Under the pieces are notes generated by a model that was given only the letters and a program-made list of their open reading frames with translations, did no database searches and was not told the DNA's origin. Position numbers and translations under genes: made by a program. Of a DNA stretch of 37,779 nucleotides, positions 22,897 through 32,940 are shown one piece after another. Within the stretch, counting starts at the first letter, position 1. Each line of letters begins with the position of its first letter. Source of the DNA: Hyphomicrobiales bacterium (GTDB lineage: Bacteria > Pseudomonadota > Alphaproteobacteria > Rhizobiales > Aestuariivirgaceae); the NCBI GenBank assembly GCA_025359265.1, contig JANYHB010000065.1:1-37779 (forward strand), in the 5' to 3' direction.

Positions 22897-24717
22897 ATGT
22901 CAGAAAAGCTGAACATACCGCCTGCTGTATTTATGATGCATCGGAGGCAATTCATGCTGGCTGCGGCCGGCGCAGTTTCCAGTTTGGCCGCGCCGTTGGC
23001 AGCCTTTGCCGATACGCCAGCAGCAGCAACGGCGATTACGCCTGCCACACCCCTCGCTGAACTTCCGCGCACATCGCAACTGGTGCTTGGCTGGTCAATC
23101 ACGTCGCCCATTGGCGTTACCAACCCATGGGCTGTTCCTGGCTATACCCACCAAGAGGGCAACGCCCTGATGTGGGAGCCGCTGATGTATTTCGGCATCT
23201 TCAAAGATGACTATATTCCATGGCTGGCCTCCAGCATGGAGTATACTGCGAAGGACTTTACCGCACTCCAAATTAAATTGAATCCCAAGGCCAAGTGGAG
23301 TGATGGAAAAGCTGTCACTTCAAAAGATGTGGTTTTCACCTTCGAAGGCCAGTTGAAAAACGACAAGCTTCCCTACCATGCAGCCTTTGCCCAATTTGTA
23401 GACAGCGTCACTGCTGCAGATGATCTCACCGTAAATGTCAAGTTCAAGATTCCGGCCCCACGCTTCAAGTTTGAAGTGTTGTGTGAAAAATTCGATACCG
23501 GCATTCCCATCGTTCCAGCCCATGCCTTTGATGGTCAGGCAGATGTGAATGCCTATGCCGGTGGCGTGGCAATGCCGCATTCAGGGCCTTATGATTTGGT
23601 GGCCTGGGACGCGAACCAAAAGATCTTCAATCTGCGCGAAGATTGGTGGGCAGTTGGTGCCGGATTGATTCCATTACCTGAAGTAAAGCGGGTTATCATC
23701 TCAAACCTGGGTGGCCAGATTGGCCAGAACATGGACACGATTGCCCAACGCCTCGTGAACAGCGAGATGGACTCAGCGCTTGATATGCGCAGTTCCGTGA
23801 TCGGCAACATCTTGGCGAAGAATCCCAAGATCACCACCCACACTGGAAATAAATCGCCATACGGCTATTTGGATTGGTGGCCAAACTCTCTGTGGATGAA
23901 CACCCAGATTGCACCCTTCAATGACGCCAAAGTGCGGCGTGCAATCAGCCTCGCAATCAACCGCGATGTGATTAACGACACGCTGTATGAAGGTGCCAAG
24001 ATTGCCACGATCTATCCGTTTCCGCTTTATCCTGGCCTGCAAAAATTCGTTGATAGCCCAGAGATGAAAGCGTTGGAGGCAAAGCTTAAACCTGGCCTGT
24101 TTGATCCAGATGCCAGCGCCAAGCTGATGACCGAGGCGGGTTTCGCCAAGAATGGCAAGGGCCTGTGGGAGAAAGGTGGCCAGACCGTAAATTGCACGAT
24201 CAATGGCTTTGAAGGCATTCACAGCGACATCGTGCCGGTTTTGGTGGAGTTCTTGGTGGCGGCAGGATTTGACGGTGCGGTGAACTTCGGCACCAACGCT
24301 TACCAGAACATGGCAGATGGCGCGCCGGGCCTTTACATGTTCGGTCATGGTGCCAGCTTGAAAGACCCCTATGCCGCCCTGGAACTGTATCATGGTCGTT
24401 TCAGCAACTCGATCGGCACTCCCGCAGGGAACAACCGCTTCTCGCGTTACAAGAACCCCGCCTACGATGCCGTGGTTGACGCCATGGCACCATTGTCATC
24501 GGATGATCCGAAGTTCCATGAAAACGCCGTGAAGGCAATGGAGATCTACTGGACGGAACAGTTAGACGTTCCGATCATCCAGTGGCTGCACCGCATTGCC
24601 TATAATCAAACCCATTGGACGAATTGGCCCACTGCGACCAACAAGGCCATGGGCACGAATGGCGCATTTTGGGCGGAAACGGGCCTTCTCGTTGTCAGTG
24701 CGCTGAAGAAGGCCTAG
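22897..24717 (+). CDS. Dipeptide/oligosaccharide-type ABC transporter substrate-binding protein (SBP family 5)
   Basis: A 606-aa periplasmic binding protein of SBP_bac_5. A twin-arginine-like export signal is visible (HRRQFMLAAAGAVSS, about residues 16-30, cleavage near AFA about residue 38), preceded by an unusually long n-region; ATG at 22936 or 22939 would shorten it. The family core follows with PWAVPGYTHQEGNALMWEPL, SDGKAVTSKDVVFTFE and the hinge segments VRRAISLAINRD and LEAKLKPG. Family 5 proteins bind peptides, but many alphaproteobacterial members bind oligosaccharides or sugar acids. The gene leads an operon of sugar-acid enzymes, so the ligand is probably a saccharide. A GGGAGG site precedes the start. 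Confidence 0.92.
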   Translation: MSEKLNIPPAVFMMHRRQFMLAAAGAVSSLAAPLAAFADTPAAATAITPATPLAELPRTSQLVLGWSITSPIGVTNPWAVPGYTHQEGNALMWEPLMYFGIFKDDYIPWLASSMEYTAKDFTALQIKLNPKAKWSDGKAVTSKDVVFTFEGQLKNDKLPYHAAFAQFVDSVTAADDLTVNVKFKIPAPRFKFEVLCEKFDTGIPIVPAHAFDGQADVNAYAGGVAMPHSGPYDLVAWDANQKIFNLREDWWAVGAGLIPLPEVKRVIISNLGGQIGQNMDTIAQRLVNSEMDSALDMRSSVIGNILAKNPKITTHTGNKSPYGYLDWWPNSLWMNTQIAPFNDAKVRRAISLAINRDVINDTLYEGAKIATIYPFPLYPGLQKFVDSPEMKALEAKLKPGLFDPDASAKLMTEAGFAKNGKGLWEKGGQTVNCTINGFEGIHSDIVPVLVEFLVAAGFDGAVNFGTNAYQNMADGAPGLYMFGHGASLKDPYAALELYHGRFSNSIGTPAGNNRFSRYKNPAYDAVVDAMAPLSSDDPKFHENAVKAMEIYWTEQLDVPIIQWLHRIAYNQTHWTNWPTATNKAMGTNGAFWAETGLLVVSALKKA

Positions 24718-24735
24718 CATCGGACTTAATCAATG

Positions 24736-24766
24736 CAAGGTGCGTGTCCATCTGGCGCGCACCTTG
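24736..24766 (+). other. Intercistronic hairpin between SBP and permease genes
   Basis: CAAGGTGCG (24736-24744) pairs perfectly with CGCACCTTG (24758-24766). It lies 19 bases past the SBP stop and is not followed by a T-run. Such hairpins commonly stabilise the SBP part of the mRNA and lower permease expression. Confidence 0.65.
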
Positions 24767-24809
24767 TTATTGAAAATTCGCACCTGGCGCTGTCCTGATA
24801 GGAACCCCT

Positions 24810-25808
24810 ATGATATTGCGTTTAATTTTCCGGCGGGTGTTGTTTCTCTTCGTTGTTATCTGGTGTGCATCGTCTATCGTATTTATTATTCCGCGCCTGT
24901 CCAAGACCAACGCCATCAGAGAACGCTTCGCCGAATTGTCACGCACCGGCGGATTTTCTCCGGATGATTTGGAAAAGATCATTGCGAGCTACAGCAAGCA
25001 ATTCGGACTTGATGCGCCCCTGTGGCAGCAATATCAGGATTATCTCGGAAACATCCTGCATATGGATTTTGGCTATTCGCTGAACCGCTATCCCATGACT
25101 GTGACGCAAGTGATCGTCACCGCCATCCCTTCAACACTGGGTTTGCTGCTGGTCACCACGGTGCTCAGCTTTCTCATCGGCAATTTTCTGGGCGCATTGT
25201 CCGCTTGGCCAAAAGCGCCAAACTGGGTGCGCGCCATGGCAACACCTTTTGTGCTTCTCACAGGCGTGCCGCCCATCATCATGGGCGTGCTTTTGCTGTT
25301 CTTCATTGGCTTCCGGCTGCAACTGCTTCCCTTGGGCGGCGCCCACACAATCGGGATCGTGCCTGACGGCTCATTATCGTCTTATCTTGATTTGTTGTTG
25401 CATCTTATTCTGCCTTCGCTCGCCTTGATTCTGGGCTCGGTGGGGGGCTGGGTTCTATCCATGCGCGGCATGGGCATCACCATTCAAGGCGAAGACTATG
25501 TGAACTTTGCCGAACACAAGGGCCTGACTGGCAAGGTGATATTCAGGGATTATTACCTCCGCAACACACTTCTGCCGCAAGCCACGGCCCTGGCTTTGGC
25601 CTTGGGCACCGTCGTCACCTCGGCGATTGTGATTGAGGGTTTATTCGGCCTGCCTGGCATCGGGCAAGCCCTGAACAGCGCAATCCGGTCAAATGATTTT
25701 CCGGTGATCTATGGCATCGTGCTGTTTATCACCGCGGCCGTTGCAACACTGATGGTGGCGATGGAGTTTGTCTATCCCCTCCTCGACCCGCGCATTCGAA
25801 ATCAATAG
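24810..25808 (+). CDS. ABC transporter permease (DppB/OppB type)
   Basis: A 332-aa inner-membrane permease with an N-terminal membrane segment (residues about 8-29), a periplasmic loop and five further segments between about 100 and 325. The cytoplasmic coupling loop (EAA motif) is in NFAEHKGLTGKVIFRDYYLR, about residues 230-250, and contacts the ATPases. Typical DppB features include IEGLFGLPGIGQALNSAI. An AGGAA site lies five bases before ATG 24810. It should pair with the DppC-type permease that follows at 25819. Confidence 0.92.
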   Translation: MILRLIFRRVLFLFVVIWCASSIVFIIPRLSKTNAIRERFAELSRTGGFSPDDLEKIIASYSKQFGLDAPLWQQYQDYLGNILHMDFGYSLNRYPMTVTQVIVTAIPSTLGLLLVTTVLSFLIGNFLGALSAWPKAPNWVRAMATPFVLLTGVPPIIMGVLLLFFIGFRLQLLPLGGAHTIGIVPDGSLSSYLDLLLHLILPSLALILGSVGGWVLSMRGMGITIQGEDYVNFAEHKGLTGKVIFRDYYLRNTLLPQATALALALGTVVTSAIVIEGLFGLPGIGQALNSAIRSNDFPVIYGIVLFITAAVATLMVAMEFVYPLLDPRIRNQ

Positions 25809-25818
25809 GAGTGGCACC

Positions 25819-26712
25819 GTGACAGATGCAACACTCGTGATGTCTCTGCGGCCCAGCCGGTTCTGGTTGGCCATGCGCTATATCAGGCGCAACAAAAGCC
25901 TGGCCATTGGTTTGGCGGTGATGTTGTTTCTGATTGCATTTACGGTGATCGGGTTTCTGACCATCAACCCCAGACACGCCTATCCGCTATCAGCCGCGAC
26001 AAGGCAGGCGCCCAGTTGGAAATACCCCCTGGGCACCGATTTTTTTGGCCGCGATCTTTTGGCTGCCATGGTCGTTGGCATGTGGCAAACGGCGGCAATC
26101 GGACTTATCGCGGGCGGCATCGGCACCATGATCGGGGTATTTCTGGGGTTTGTATCAGCCTATTTTGGCGGGCTGATCGACGCGATCATCAAAACAATTT
26201 GCCAGATCCTGACGCCTATCCCCGTGCTGCTGATTCAAGTCGTCGTGGCAGGAAGTCTCGACAAACGTGACGTTACGATCATGGTCATGGCCCTTATCAT
26301 CGTCATGCTCGGCTGGATGGGAACCACGCTGGTGGTGCGAAGCCAGGTTCTAACCATGAAAGAGCGGCAATTTGTGGCTGTGGCCAAACTGTCTGGTGTT
26401 GGGTCAATGGGCATTATCTTCAAGGAGATCATGCCGAACTTGTTGCCCTTCATTGCCGCAGCCTTTGTGGTTCAGGTTTTCCAGGCGGTGTTCGCTTCAT
26501 TTTATCTCGCCGTTCTGGGTTTGGGGCCATTGCGCGAACCGCTTTTGGGCAACATCATCTGGTCGGCGCAGGGCCAAGGCGCCTTCTTCAATGGATGGTG
26601 GTGGTGGCCGATAGAACCGGCGATTGCCATGGTGCTGATCTTGGGATCGTTGGCCCTCATCAACATGGGTCTTGATGAGTTAGCCAATCCCCGTGTGCGT
26701 AAATCGGAATAG
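25819..26712 (+). CDS. ABC transporter permease (DppC/OppC type)
   Basis: A 297-aa permease. I choose the GTG at 25819 (AGGAG seven to eight bases upstream). A longer in-frame start at 25768 lies inside the preceding permease gene. The N-terminal cytoplasmic stretch RFWLAMRYIRRNKSLAIG leads into the first membrane segment, then YPLGTDFFGRDLLAAMVVGM, the DppC signature, and an EAA loop (VAVAKLSGVGSMGIIFKEIM) near residues 195-215. About six membrane segments are seen in total. It forms the second half of the transport channel. Confidence 0.91.
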   Translation: MTDATLVMSLRPSRFWLAMRYIRRNKSLAIGLAVMLFLIAFTVIGFLTINPRHAYPLSAATRQAPSWKYPLGTDFFGRDLLAAMVVGMWQTAAIGLIAGGIGTMIGVFLGFVSAYFGGLIDAIIKTICQILTPIPVLLIQVVVAGSLDKRDVTIMVMALIIVMLGWMGTTLVVRSQVLTMKERQFVAVAKLSGVGSMGIIFKEIMPNLLPFIAAAFVVQVFQAVFASFYLAVLGLGPLREPLLGNIIWSAQGQGAFFNGWWWWPIEPAIAMVLILGSLALINMGLDELANPRVRKSE

Positions 26713-26716
26713 CGGC

Positions 26717-27700
26717 ATGGCAGATGCACTTCACAAAAGCCCGATCCTCACGGTGAGCAATCTCGAAGTGACATACTACACTGATGCCGGTCGCGCCAAA
26801 GCACTGGATGACGTTTCTTTCACTTTGAATGCGGGTGAAAAGCTGGGCATGGTGGGCGAAAGCGGCTCAGGCAAAAGCACATTAGCACTGGCCATGATGC
26901 GGATGATCAAGCCACCGGGCCGCATTGAGGCCGGTCACGTCTTTGTTGGCGGCACGGATCTGATGGCGTTGAGCGATGAAGATATGCGCCAGGCGAGGCT
27001 GAGTAAAATTGCCTATATTCCACAAGGGGCGATGAATTCGCTGAACCCTGTCATCCGCATTGGCGCACAGCTGGTTGATGCGCTTCGCAGCCACGGCATA
27101 CGTGACAGTCGCGCGCAAATTGAAGAACGCTGCATCAATGCACTGAAATCGGTGGATCTTGATCCAGCAGTATTCCGCATGTATCCGCATGAGCTCAGTG
27201 GCGGCATGAAGCAGCGCGTTTGCATTGCCATCGGGATTTTGTTGCAGCCGCAAGTGATTATTGCCGATGAACCAACGTCGGCGCTGGATGTTGTGACCCA
27301 GCGCCAGGTGATGGAAACCATTGACCGGGTGAAAAACCAGATCAACGCCGCTGTTATTTTGATTGGCCATGACATGGGTTTGATGGCGCAATTCGTAGAC
27401 CGTGTGGCCGTGATGTATTCCGGGCGTTTGGTTGAGGTCTCAACGGTGCGCGAAATGTTCACCAACCCCTTGCACCCTTACACTGCAGCATTGATTTCCA
27501 GCTTGCCCAACCTGCAAAACAAGGGGGTGTTTCAGGGCATACCGGGTCTGGCACCTTCGCTGTTGCGACTGCCATCGGGCTGCGCCTTCCATCCACGATG
27601 CACCAAGATGATGGAAGTTTGCCAATCCACGCGTCCGCTCACTCGCACGTTAGAGAGCAACCGTCTCGTCACCTGCCACCTCTATGACGCGGTGGTCTAA
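26717..27700 (+). CDS. ABC transporter ATP-binding protein (DppD/OppD type)
   Basis: A 327-aa ATPase. Walker A is GESGSGKST (about residues 43-51), the Q-loop is IPQGAMNSLNP, the signature is LSGGMKQRV (about 160), Walker B is VIIADEPTSALD and the switch His is in LIGHDMG. The C-terminal oligopeptide-transporter extension has PLHPYTAALISSLP and four cysteines (CAFHPRCTKMMEVC and VTCH), the set that binds an iron-sulfur cluster in some Dpp/Opp ATPases. Start ATG 26717 lies four bases after the permease stop. Confidence 0.93.
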   Translation: MADALHKSPILTVSNLEVTYYTDAGRAKALDDVSFTLNAGEKLGMVGESGSGKSTLALAMMRMIKPPGRIEAGHVFVGGTDLMALSDEDMRQARLSKIAYIPQGAMNSLNPVIRIGAQLVDALRSHGIRDSRAQIEERCINALKSVDLDPAVFRMYPHELSGGMKQRVCIAIGILLQPQVIIADEPTSALDVVTQRQVMETIDRVKNQINAAVILIGHDMGLMAQFVDRVAVMYSGRLVEVSTVREMFTNPLHPYTAALISSLPNLQNKGVFQGIPGLAPSLLRLPSGCAFHPRCTKMMEVCQSTRPLTRTLESNRLVTCHLYDAVV

Positions 27701-27703
27701 CAC

Positions 27704-28726
27704 ATGACCAACCTTCTGGACCTGCATCACGTCTCTAAAACCTATACGCGAGGGTTGATCAACGCCAAAGCCACAGTGGCCTTGCAAGAGATATCTTTGA
27801 CGTTAAAGCAGGAAGATCCCACAATCCTGACCGTTGCCGGCGAAAGCGGGTCAGGCAAGACCACTTTGGCCATGCTGCTGCTGGGATTCATCACGCCCAC
27901 AACCGGGCAGATTATTTACCGCGGAAAAGATATCACCGCTTTGCAGGGCGAAGAGCGCATGGCGTTTCGCCGCGAAGTGCAAGCGGTTTTTCAAGACCCG
28001 TTTGCCGTTTTCAATCCGTTCTACACCGTTGATCACTTGCTGAGTGTGCCCATCAAGCGCTTCAAGCTTGCCACAAATGCCAAAGCGGCCCGCGCCAAGA
28101 TGGATGAGGCGCTGACGGCGGTGGGCCTGCGCCCTGAAGATGTGCTCGGCCGCTATCCTCACCAGCTTTCAGGTGGACAGCGCCAGCGTATCAATGTGGC
28201 GCGGGCGCTGTTGCTGAAGCCGCGCCTGCTTATTGCTGATGAACCTGTATCGATGGTTGACGCCAGCTTGCGCGCCAGCATTCTTGAAACGTTGCGCAAT
28301 TTGCAGCGTGACCATGGTGTGTCGATCATCTACATCACGCATGATCTGACCACCGCCTATCACATCGCCAATGCCATCATTGTTTTGTATCGCGGCGGAG
28401 TGATGGAAGCTGGCGACGTTGATCAGGTGATCAAGTCACCACAGCATCCTTATACGCGGCTTCTGGTCGATTCCATTCCATGGCCCGCACTCGATCGGCG
28501 GTGGGGCACCGACATGATCAAGGCACGCGAGGCTGGCAGCAGCTCTGTGGGCTGTCCATTCCGCAGCCGCTGCCCGATGGCGATGGAGCAGTGCAAAACC
28601 CAGCCGCCGCTTTATAAAATCAACAAAACCCAGGCCGCCGCCTGCTATTTGCATGCGGGCCATCCTGAAATCGCGGCCGAACGTTTGACCGAACTCTTGC
28701 CGGTGCGAACTCAAATCGAAGCCTGA
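27704..28726 (+). CDS. ABC transporter ATP-binding protein (DppF/OppF type)
   Basis: A 340-aa ATPase, partner of the preceding one; it starts three bases after its stop. Walker A is GESGSGKTT (about residues 46-54), the Q-loop is VFQDPFAVFNPF, the signature is LSGGQRQRI, Walker B is LLIADEPVSMVDA and the switch His is in YITHDLTTAY. The C-terminal extension has HPYTRLLVDSIP and the cysteine set CPFRSRCPMAMEQC. The PVSMVDASLR variant of the D-loop is usual for saccharide-associated DppF proteins. Confidence 0.93.
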   Translation: MTNLLDLHHVSKTYTRGLINAKATVALQEISLTLKQEDPTILTVAGESGSGKTTLAMLLLGFITPTTGQIIYRGKDITALQGEERMAFRREVQAVFQDPFAVFNPFYTVDHLLSVPIKRFKLATNAKAARAKMDEALTAVGLRPEDVLGRYPHQLSGGQRQRINVARALLLKPRLLIADEPVSMVDASLRASILETLRNLQRDHGVSIIYITHDLTTAYHIANAIIVLYRGGVMEAGDVDQVIKSPQHPYTRLLVDSIPWPALDRRWGTDMIKAREAGSSSVGCPFRSRCPMAMEQCKTQPPLYKINKTQAAACYLHAGHPEIAAERLTELLPVRTQIEA

Positions 28727-28736
28727 AAGTGCTGCC

Positions 28737-29696
28737 ATGCTGGATATAGCCGAATACATCATGCCAACCCCTTCCCCGCTTTGGAAGCTGGCCAAACAGG
28801 CCGGGGTGGACTTTGCGGTTGGTGGTCTGCCCGCCGACGTGAAGCCAGACGAAAAGGTGTGTGACCTCGCTCCGTTGACGCGCATGCAGGCGGCCTATCA
28901 GGAGGGGGGCTTCAAGCTGGCGGTGATTGAAGCGCGGCCTCCCCTTAACAAAACCAAGCGCGGGCTGCCGGGGCGCGATGAAGAAATCGCCATGGTCTGC
29001 ACCCTTCTCGAAAATATGGGGAAACTTGGCATACCCGTTTGGTGCTATGAGTGGATGACTGACTTCAACTGGTTGCGCACGAACATGTCAACGCCTTCGC
29101 GTGGCGGTTCGGTGGTGACGAGTTTCAATCTTGCCGATGTCCCCGAAGACCTGACGAGCAATCCTCCCATTGCTGAAGAAGCCCTGTGGCTCAATCTGGA
29201 TTATTTCCTGAAAAAAGTTTTGCCTGTCGCCGAAAAGGCCGGCGTGAAACTTTCGATGCACCCGGATGATCCGCCGCTTTCACCCATCCGCGGTGTTGGG
29301 CGCATCATGCGTTCCGTTTCCAATTATCAGCGCTTGATGGAACTGGCGAACAGCCCAATGAACACAATTACGCTGTGCCAGGGCAATTTTACGCTGATGA
29401 CTGATGATCTTCCATCGGTCATCCGTAAATTTGGCAAGAAGATCAGCTTCGTGCATTTTCGCGATGTACGCGGTGTGCCGTCGCAATTCCATGAAACCTG
29501 GCATGATGCCGGACAGACCGACATGCTGGCCTGCATGAAAGCCTACCGCGACATTGGTTTTGATGGCGTTCTGCGCCCCGATCATGTGCCCACTGTTGAG
29601 GGTGACAGCAATGCCCATGCCGGATATTCGTCCTTCGGCAGGCTTTATGCCATCGGCTATATCCGTGGGCTTCGGCAGGCTGTTTATGCGAGCTGA
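28737..29696 (+). CDS. Mannonate dehydratase-like protein (UxuA family, TIM barrel)
   Basis: A 319-aa protein related to UxuA (D-mannonate dehydratase, which forms 2-keto-3-deoxygluconate). It has the family's metal-site segments: KLSMHPDDPP with GVGRIMRSV, NTITLCQGNF, FVHFRDVRGVPSQFHETWHD and GFDGVLRPDHVPTVEG. It is shorter than E. coli UxuA (394 aa); the missing length is in inserted loops, as in other short UxuA proteins, so it need not be broken. ATG 28737 lies 10 bases after the ATPase gene. Its substrate may be mannonate or a related aldonate. Confidence 0.87.
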   Translation: MLDIAEYIMPTPSPLWKLAKQAGVDFAVGGLPADVKPDEKVCDLAPLTRMQAAYQEGGFKLAVIEARPPLNKTKRGLPGRDEEIAMVCTLLENMGKLGIPVWCYEWMTDFNWLRTNMSTPSRGGSVVTSFNLADVPEDLTSNPPIAEEALWLNLDYFLKKVLPVAEKAGVKLSMHPDDPPLSPIRGVGRIMRSVSNYQRLMELANSPMNTITLCQGNFTLMTDDLPSVIRKFGKKISFVHFRDVRGVPSQFHETWHDAGQTDMLACMKAYRDIGFDGVLRPDHVPTVEGDSNAHAGYSSFGRLYAIGYIRGLRQAVYAS

Positions 29697-29699
29697 GCA

Positions 29700-30545
29700 A
29701 TGAAGATCGCGGTCACTGGTGGCAACGGAGGTTTTGGTCGCATCGTCATACCAGGCGTTCTGGCTGCGGGCCACACTGTGGTTTGCATCGACCGAGAGCC
29801 ATTGCACCTGGATGCAAACGAAGCCACACGCTATGTTCAAACAGATTTAGCCGACTATGACGCAGTGGTCAGGGCCTTGGCAGGATGTGAAACGCTGATC
29901 CATCTGGCGGCCATTCCCAGCCCGCGAGGCCATCTTGATCATATTGTTCACAACAACAATGTTGTGGCCAGCTACAATGCGCTGCGGGGTGCCGCAGAAG
30001 TTGGAATCCGGCGCATCGTGCAAGCTTCCAGCGTCAATGCCGTGGGTCAGGCATTCAGCAGCAAGCCCCGTTATGACTTCTTCCCGATTGATGAACGACA
30101 CGCCAACTATGCCGAAGACGCCTATGCCTTGTCCAAATGGATTTGCGAACAACAGGCAGACGCGCTTGTGCGTGGCTTTGAAGGCATGAGCATCGCCAGC
30201 TTGCGTTTTCACTGGATCAAGCCGCGTGCTGATGTGATCAAAGCCTATGGCAACAGTGACGAAAATTTCTGGCGCTATCTCGCCGCTTATACTGACCCGC
30301 AGGCCGCCGTGCGCTCTTGTGTGCAGGCCATCTCCGCACCGTTTCAAGGACACGAGGTGTTTTACATTGTGGCCCCCGAAACCATCGTTGAAACTCCAAC
30401 GCTTGCGCTTGCCGCACACCACTTTCCCAACGTTCCGATCACGGGTGACCTGAGCGGCAACCGTGCCTTCATGACCAGTGCCAAGGCGGAGCGCATGCTG
30501 GGTTGGAAACACCACCTTTCCACCACACAAGGGCAGACATCATGA
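29700..30545 (+). CDS. NAD-dependent epimerase/dehydrogenase (extended SDR)
   Basis: A 281-aa extended short-chain dehydrogenase. The nucleotide motif TGGNGGFGR is at residues 6-14 and the NAD-selective acidic end of strand 2 is in VCIDRE. LIHLAAIP follows, the catalytic Ser is in QASSVNAVG and the Tyr/Lys pair is YALSK (about 143-147). The short length and SSVNAVG resemble uronate dehydrogenases and sugar-nucleotide epimerases. In this cluster, oxidation of a uronate or aldose to its lactone is the most useful reaction, but that is inference. It starts three bases after the UxuA-like gene and overlaps the next start by ATGA. Confidence 0.85.
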   Translation: MKIAVTGGNGGFGRIVIPGVLAAGHTVVCIDREPLHLDANEATRYVQTDLADYDAVVRALAGCETLIHLAAIPSPRGHLDHIVHNNNVVASYNALRGAAEVGIRRIVQASSVNAVGQAFSSKPRYDFFPIDERHANYAEDAYALSKWICEQQADALVRGFEGMSIASLRFHWIKPRADVIKAYGNSDENFWRYLAAYTDPQAAVRSCVQAISAPFQGHEVFYIVAPETIVETPTLALAAHHFPNVPITGDLSGNRAFMTSAKAERMLGWKHHLSTTQGQTS

Positions 30546-31714
30546 AAATCACCAAGGTATCGACTGCTGTCATCGCCGGCAACTTTCCCTGGGTGCTGGT
30601 GCGCATTGAAACCGACACGGGCGTCAGCGGTCTGGGCGAAGCCTATTGGGGCGCTGGCGTTGCAGAGCTTGTGCACCGCGCCAAACCACTTTTGATCGGC
30701 GAAGACCCGACTAATATCGCCAGGTTGATGTTCGTTATGGAACGCTCGCTCTCGGGCGAAGGTTCGCAGGCTGGCGTTACCGTCACCGCCATGTCTGGCA
30801 TTGAGATTGCGTTATGGGATTTGATGGGCCGCGCCCACGGCCTGCCGATTTCAACTTTCTTTGGCGGACGTTTTCGTGAAAAAATCCGCATCTATGCGGA
30901 TTGTCACGAAGGCGACACGCCTGACCCAGCCGAATATGCCAGGCGCGCCAAGGAAGTTGTTGCCGCAGGTTTTACCGCGATCAAGTTTGATCTCGACAAT
31001 GCCAATCCCTACACGCTGGATTTGACCGATGGTGACCATTCCCGCCGCCAGTGGGTTGAACCTTTCAACCGCCTGATCGGATCGCAGGAGATGGCGTGGA
31101 TGGTGTCGGTGGCGAGTGCCGTTCGCAACGCTGTTGGGCCCGAAATCATGGTGGCGATGGATGCCCACTGGAAATTCGGAGTGAACGATGCGATAAAATT
31201 GGCGCAGGCGCTTGAGCCTCTTGACCTTCTATGGCTGGAAGACCCGGTTCCCCCGCATAACATTGAGGCGCAGCGTTTGGTTACGCATTCAACCCGCACG
31301 CCCACGAGCACTGGCGAAAACCTTTACTTACACCAAGGCTACCGTGAATTGATTGAAAAGCAGGCAGTGCGCATCATCACGCCAGATATTCCGAAAATGG
31401 GCGGACTGTTGGAGTTCAAAAAGGTTGCTGACCATGCAAACCTTTATTACATCCCCATGGCACCCCATAACGTGGCCAGCCCCATTGGCACCGTGGCTTG
31501 CGGGCATGTGTGTGCAGCGATCAGCAATTATCTGGTGATGGAATATCACGCGCATGACGTGGCCTGGTGGGGTGATCTGGTTGAAGGTGGCTCCCCCCTT
31601 CAAAACGGTTTCATCACGCTTAACAACAAACCCGGCCACGGGTTGACCCTGAACGAAGATGTGGCCAAGGCGCATCTGAAAAAGGGCTCAAGCTTTTTTG
31701 GCGAAAATCCATAG
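30542..31714 (+). CDS. Enolase-superfamily sugar-acid dehydratase 1 (mandelate racemase type)
   Basis: A 390-aa member of the mandelate racemase/muconate lactonizing subgroup. The N-terminal capping domain (residues 1-125, [11 protein letters not shown]) is followed by a TIM barrel with metal ligands in VAMDAHW, WLEDPVP and STGENL, and the catalytic His in MAPHNVASP. The KFD segment (AIKFDLD) sits where the superfamily's catalytic Lys is expected. Most relatives dehydrate aldonates or aldarates. Start ATG 30542 overlaps the epimerase stop. It differs clearly from the two enolase-type neighbours, so it is not a recent duplicate. Confidence 0.87.
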   Translation: MKITKVSTAVIAGNFPWVLVRIETDTGVSGLGEAYWGAGVAELVHRAKPLLIGEDPTNIARLMFVMERSLSGEGSQAGVTVTAMSGIEIALWDLMGRAHGLPISTFFGGRFREKIRIYADCHEGDTPDPAEYARRAKEVVAAGFTAIKFDLDNANPYTLDLTDGDHSRRQWVEPFNRLIGSQEMAWMVSVASAVRNAVGPEIMVAMDAHWKFGVNDAIKLAQALEPLDLLWLEDPVPPHNIEAQRLVTHSTRTPTSTGENLYLHQGYRELIEKQAVRIITPDIPKMGGLLEFKKVADHANLYYIPMAPHNVASPIGTVACGHVCAAISNYLVMEYHAHDVAWWGDLVEGGSPLQNGFITLNNKPGHGLTLNEDVAKAHLKKGSSFFGENP

Positions 31715-31727
31715 GACTGAGGACGAC

Positions 31728-32939
31728 ATGAAAATCACGGCCATCAAAGTTATCGTTGCCTCGCCCGGGCGCAACTTCGTCACCGTCAAGATCATGACCG
31801 ACCAAGGGCTGTATGGTATCGGCGATGCCACGGTGAATGGCCGCGAAATGGCGGTGGTTGCCTATCTCCAGGAACACGTGATCCCCATCCTGATTGGCAA
31901 AGACGCCGCGCGCATCGAAGACATCTGGCAATATCTTTACAAGGGTGCCTATTGGCGGCGCGGGCCCATCACCATGGCCGCCATTTCCGGGGTCGACATC
32001 GCGCTGTGGGACATCAAGGCCAAGGCCGCGAATATGCCGCTCTATCAAATATTGGGGGGTGCCTCGCGTGACAAGGTGATGATCTACCAGCATGTTGGCG
32101 GATTGACCATTGAGCAAACCGTCGAAGGTGTAATTGCCAAGCGCGAGGCGGGCCACGTTGCCATCCGCGCCCAGGTTTCCATCCCGGGCTTGCCGCCGAT
32201 TTATGGCACCGGCCCATCAACCGATCAGGCAGCCGGTGGAATGGTACAGGCCCTTCCCGTGGAGGAAGTCTGGTCCACACATAAATACCTGCCCCTGGTG
32301 CCGAAGCTTTTTCAAAAATTGCGCGATGCTGTGGGCTGGGACGTGCATCTTCTGCACGACACGCACCACCGCTTAACCCCGATTGAGACGGCCCGACTGG
32401 GCAAGGACCTTGAACCTTACCGGTTGTTCTGGCTGGAAGACCCGGTGCCCGCCGAATTGCAGGAAAGCTTTCGTCTCATCCGCCAGCACACCACAACGCC
32501 CATTGCAGTGGGCGAAGTGTTCAACACCATATGGGATTGCCAACAGCTGATCAGCGAACAGTTGATTGACTATATCCGCGTCACATCTGTTCATGCCGGT
32601 GGCGTTACCGGCCTGCGCCGGATTTTCGACTTTGCCGCCATTTATCATGTTCGCTCTGCCTGCCATGGCCCGATGGATGTGTCGCCCGTTGCCATGGGTG
32701 CCAATGTTCACGTCGATCGGTGGCTGCCCAACTTCGGCATCCAGGAATACTCAGGCTATACGGAAGCAACCCACGAGATGTTCCCGCATTCATGGCAGCA
32801 GGAAGGCGGCTTTTTGGTCACCGGCGAAGCCATCGGTCATGGTGTGGATATTGACGAGAAAGTGGCCGCCCGCCACCCTTACAAGGCGGCTTATCTGCCC
32901 GTTGCGCGCGCCGAAGACGGCACCATGTGGAGTTGGTAG
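31728..32939 (+). CDS. D-mannonate dehydratase (ManD/RspA type, enolase superfamily)
   Basis: A 403-aa protein very close to ManD. Evidence: the N-terminus [35 protein letters not shown], the segment [29 protein letters not shown] (metal Asp and catalytic His), [20 protein letters not shown] and [15 protein letters not shown]. Confirmed ManD enzymes convert D-mannonate, and some also D-gluconate, to 2-keto-3-deoxy-D-gluconate; others of this subgroup are almost inactive. Start ATG 31728 follows GAGGAC, 13 bases after the previous stop. It may share its substrate with the UxuA-like protein in the same operon. Confidence 0.92.
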   Translation: MKITAIKVIVASPGRNFVTVKIMTDQGLYGIGDATVNGREMAVVAYLQEHVIPILIGKDAARIEDIWQYLYKGAYWRRGPITMAAISGVDIALWDIKAKAANMPLYQILGGASRDKVMIYQHVGGLTIEQTVEGVIAKREAGHVAIRAQVSIPGLPPIYGTGPSTDQAAGGMVQALPVEEVWSTHKYLPLVPKLFQKLRDAVGWDVHLLHDTHHRLTPIETARLGKDLEPYRLFWLEDPVPAELQESFRLIRQHTTTPIAVGEVFNTIWDCQQLISEQLIDYIRVTSVHAGGVTGLRRIFDFAAIYHVRSACHGPMDVSPVAMGANVHVDRWLPNFGIQEYSGYTEATHEMFPHSWQQEGGFLVTGEAIGHGVDIDEKVAARHPYKAAYLPVARAEDGTMWSW

Positions 32940-32940
32940 A

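Noticed and set aside
32566-32940. Upstream extension of the third enolase-family gene.
   Set aside because: It lies wholly inside the ManD gene in another frame; ATG 32941, one base after the ManD stop, gives the family N-terminus.
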